Assembly: GCA_051294375.1 (NCBI GenBank)
Contig: CM119270.1
Location: forward strand, 18,895,272-18,959,271
Direction of reading: 5' to 3'
Source of the DNA: Paraspadella gotoi
Taxonomy: Eukaryota > Chaetognatha
DNA length: 64,000 nt
A model generated the notes under the pieces. That model did no database searches, was not told the origin of the DNA, and saw only the letters and a list, made by a program, of their open reading frames with translations. A program made the position numbers and the translations under genes. Positions 61,440 through 64,000 of this stretch are shown piece after piece (position 1 is the stretch's first letter; the number at the start of each line of letters is the position of its first letter).

Positions 61440-62420
61440 ATTATTTTTTTGTCTTTGTATTAATTTCTATTTTTTGTAAAATTTAATGCTCTGTAAAGCG
61501 AAATTGACGATAGTCAGACAAGTGGAGGATTAGAGGAAAGCGCCCAAAGAGGATTAAGACAAGGGGATTTTGATGTGAACGGGCTGAGGCCCCGAAGAAA
61601 AGTAAAGAAAGACAAGAAAAGGCATCAAGAAAGACAAGCCACAAGAAACAAAAGAAAGACATTAGAAAGAAAGATTGTAGAAAGAACAAGGACCAATATC
61701 AGAGAGAAGATGAGAAAGAAAAAGAGCAGAAAGATAAGAAATGAAAGAAAGCTAAAAGAAAGCCAAAGACTAAAATGATACAAAAAGAACAGGCATTTCT
61801 TGCAAACAAAAAAGGTGGACGCCTCGAAAGGTCATTCTCTTCGCGCGCCTAAGAGCTCAAAAGCTGGCATCACTACGTGATCCTCCAAGGTTTGGGCCCG
61901 GAATATTCGTACGTCGTGTCGTCAGTTCGCTCGGTCGTCATACGGGGATTAGTCGTGATTATCGTCGCCCCCTCGGATTGAATGCGGTTGATGAGGTTTC
62001 CGCCCCCACATGCGGCCAGCGAATGTCTGCTCGCGACCGGTAAGCGAATGTCTCAGCAGCTTTGGGCAGAGAGACATTCTCTAGCGCCCGCGCTATGTTA
62101 CGCGCCTATTCCAGGTGCCAGGCCGGAAGGGAAATGCATCATTAGATTAAAAAGCGAAACAAGTATAATGATGAGAATCACGATCGCAAAAATAACCACA
62201 AATTCTTTCCCGTGTTATTCAATCATCCGCGCCTCAAAAAAGACTCTCCTATTCTCCATCTTAAGATTTATCAAGAAGCCTGTACAAATTGACAAAGCAA
62301 AACATTCTTTCTAACACAACAACACCCTGATCAACAAGCAAATCGTAGTAATCGCCATCGTAGATCACAAATATATCATTATCTTCGCCCTTTTAGTTGA
62401 CGCATCGTATTCACTCGCAA
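61440..62420 (+). repeat. Block B, copy 2, insertion-rich
   Basis: Inverted relative to 59291-60070, with numerous short insertions. No gene is supported. Confidence 0.7.
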
Positions 62421-64000
62421 TATCAACAACTTGACCCCCCCCCCAATCTTTTCAAAAACGCAATTGAAAGCTAACTATACGTGCTGCTAGGATTACAGTA
62501 CCCTCTCCGCCTAATAATAAGCGTCCAGGTCTAGCATTCACCTTCCAGTTTATCTTCGCAATCGCTGTCGAAGGCCCTTGATCGACCTTCCGTCTTTCAC
62601 CATTATCTCCGCCCGTATTTTTCGCTATGAGGAATCGCATCAAGTACACTTTCGCTTCAGTCGTCTTCTATCGCCTTCTATCGCTCGGTCGTCGTCCAAT
62701 GTCGTCGTCGTCGACGTTATCTTCGTCTTCTCTCAGTCTTCCGCCGTCGGTCGGTCTCCACGTCGTTCGTCCGTCGAGTCGTCCGTTTACGTTCGTGCAT
62801 TCGTCGCATTGTGCCTATTTTCCATATAATCCGTTGGTTGCCTTCATCTCTTTCCCTTCCCATAGCTTTCCTTAACATGACACCTTTCTTTCGCCGAAGC
62901 CGCAGTCTTACAACAAGAAAGTAGTATTTACATAGTTTTCCTAAAGTCAGGGAAAAGATAGCTTATTTATTGAATGGATGAATAATATTTAAACTGGTTG
63001 TAAGTTGTAACAATTTTATAAAACCGCTTACGTATCAACTTCGCAGATCGTTGGTCTTAGAGAGTCTTGCTATGTGCACAATTATCTTATAATAATTTTA
63101 TAAGAGTGATGGAGACAAGCTGTCTCATTTAATGACCGAATGGATAATTTTTATATTAGTTAAATGAATACATACATTCTTTATAATTTTGATCATCCCA
63201 ATTTCGCTTCTTCTCAAGTCGACATCAACTTTTTCTTATTCNNNNNNNNNNNNNNNNNNNNNNNNNNNNNNNNNNNNNNNNNNNNNNNNNNNNNNNNNNN
63301 NNNNNNNNNNNNNNNNNNNNNNNNNNNNNNNNNNNNNNNNNNNNNNNNNNNNNNNNNNNNNNNNNNNNNNNNNNNNNNNNNNNNNNNNNNNNNNNNNNNN
63401 NNNNNNNNNNNNNNNNNNNNNNNNNNNNNNNNNNNNNNNNNNNNNNNNNNNNNNNNNNNNNNNNNNNNNNNNNNNNNNNNNNNNNNNNNNNCCCTTCTCC
63501 CCTTTTCCCCTTTTCCAAAAATCGGTCCCCGGTTCTCATTATCATAACCGTCGACGTCGTTGTCGTCTCACGATCTGTGATTTTCCTCATCGGGATTTCA
63601 CGATCGTGAAATATGCATTCGACGTCGGACGAGATTTCCAAACGAAGTCGCGCTTCTTAATGTGGTTAGAGTCTTGATTTATAAATTCATAATGAGTCGT
63701 ATTCCATGTTTAACTAAGTTTTATTACAAATTCGTAATTTAAGTACATTTAAGTAACATCGCGCTTAACAGTAAATCATTTAGANNNNNNNNNNNNNNNN
63801 NNNNNNNNNNNNNNNNNNNNNNNNNNNNNNNNNNNNNNNNNNNNNNNNNNNNNNNNNNNNNNNNNNNNNNNNNNNNNNNNNNNNNNNNNNNNNNNNNNNN
63901 NNNNNGAAAGCTTATTTATTTAATCAATGAATAATTTTAACGTTGATTCAAAAACCGCTACTCTTTTTTTCTCTCCCCCTTATTTTTCCTCCTCCTTCTC
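62421..64000. other. Unique DNA with gaps, no gene found
   Basis: (C)n lies at about 62436-62445 and (GTC)n-like at about 62690-62712. Three AT-rich copies of an 'agcttatttatt...gaatggataat' element lie near 62956, 63118 and 63908. A perfect 18-base palindrome sits at 63595-63612. Gaps are at 63242-63491 and 63785-63905. Confidence 0.55.

Overview
The window is eukaryotic, animal nuclear DNA. It has split genes with GT-AG and GC-AG introns, long AT-rich intergenic stretches, and very many microsatellites: (AG)n/(CT)n tracts every few kb, plus (ACG)n, (GAAA)n, (GATA)n, (CTAT)n and (GAAT)n. The two gene types present, DEG/ENaC sodium channels and a secreted multi-Kazal protease inhibitor, fit an invertebrate, most likely an arthropod. 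I cannot name the species. Nineteen runs of N (25 to 849 bases) mark it as a scaffold with unresolved gaps.

Bases 1-18350 are dominated by one very large inverted repeat. A left arm at about 300-8064 is repeated, reverse-complemented, at about 10690-18350. The spacer is about 2.6 kb. A separate 300-base GC-rich block lies beside the outer end of the left arm and again, in the same orientation, beside the inner end of the right arm. The arms hold minisatellites and homopurine/homopyrimidine tracts, and I recognise no gene in them. Bases 18350-28500 hold more AG tracts, small tandem repeats, and a segment dense in TGACG/CGTCA motifs.

Bases 28529-32747 hold the best-supported genes: two head-to-tail four-exon DEG/ENaC channel genes, 344 bases apart. 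They share exon structure, including the same GC-AG first intron. The first copy has lost the ancestral GT donor of exon 2, but an in-frame donor 15 bases downstream could replace it. Bases 32748-49289 are repeat-rich and gap-rich, with GC-rich satellite arrays at 33339-34840, a 69-bp tandem repeat at 38860-39330, and a 70-bp pyrimidine-rich minisatellite at 47640-48490. Bases 49357-50242 encode a secreted protein with four Kazal domains and two poly(A) signals just downstream.

The rest is again repeats and low-complexity DNA. At 58520-62420 there is a second duplicated region. One block is directly repeated and its neighbour is inverted, and the later copies differ mainly by many small insertions. 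The two duplicated regions look noisy while the unique genes are clean, so part of the duplication may come from assembly or unpolished sequence. The channel genes and the Kazal gene are neighbours only loosely (16.6 kb apart), and nothing suggests they act together.
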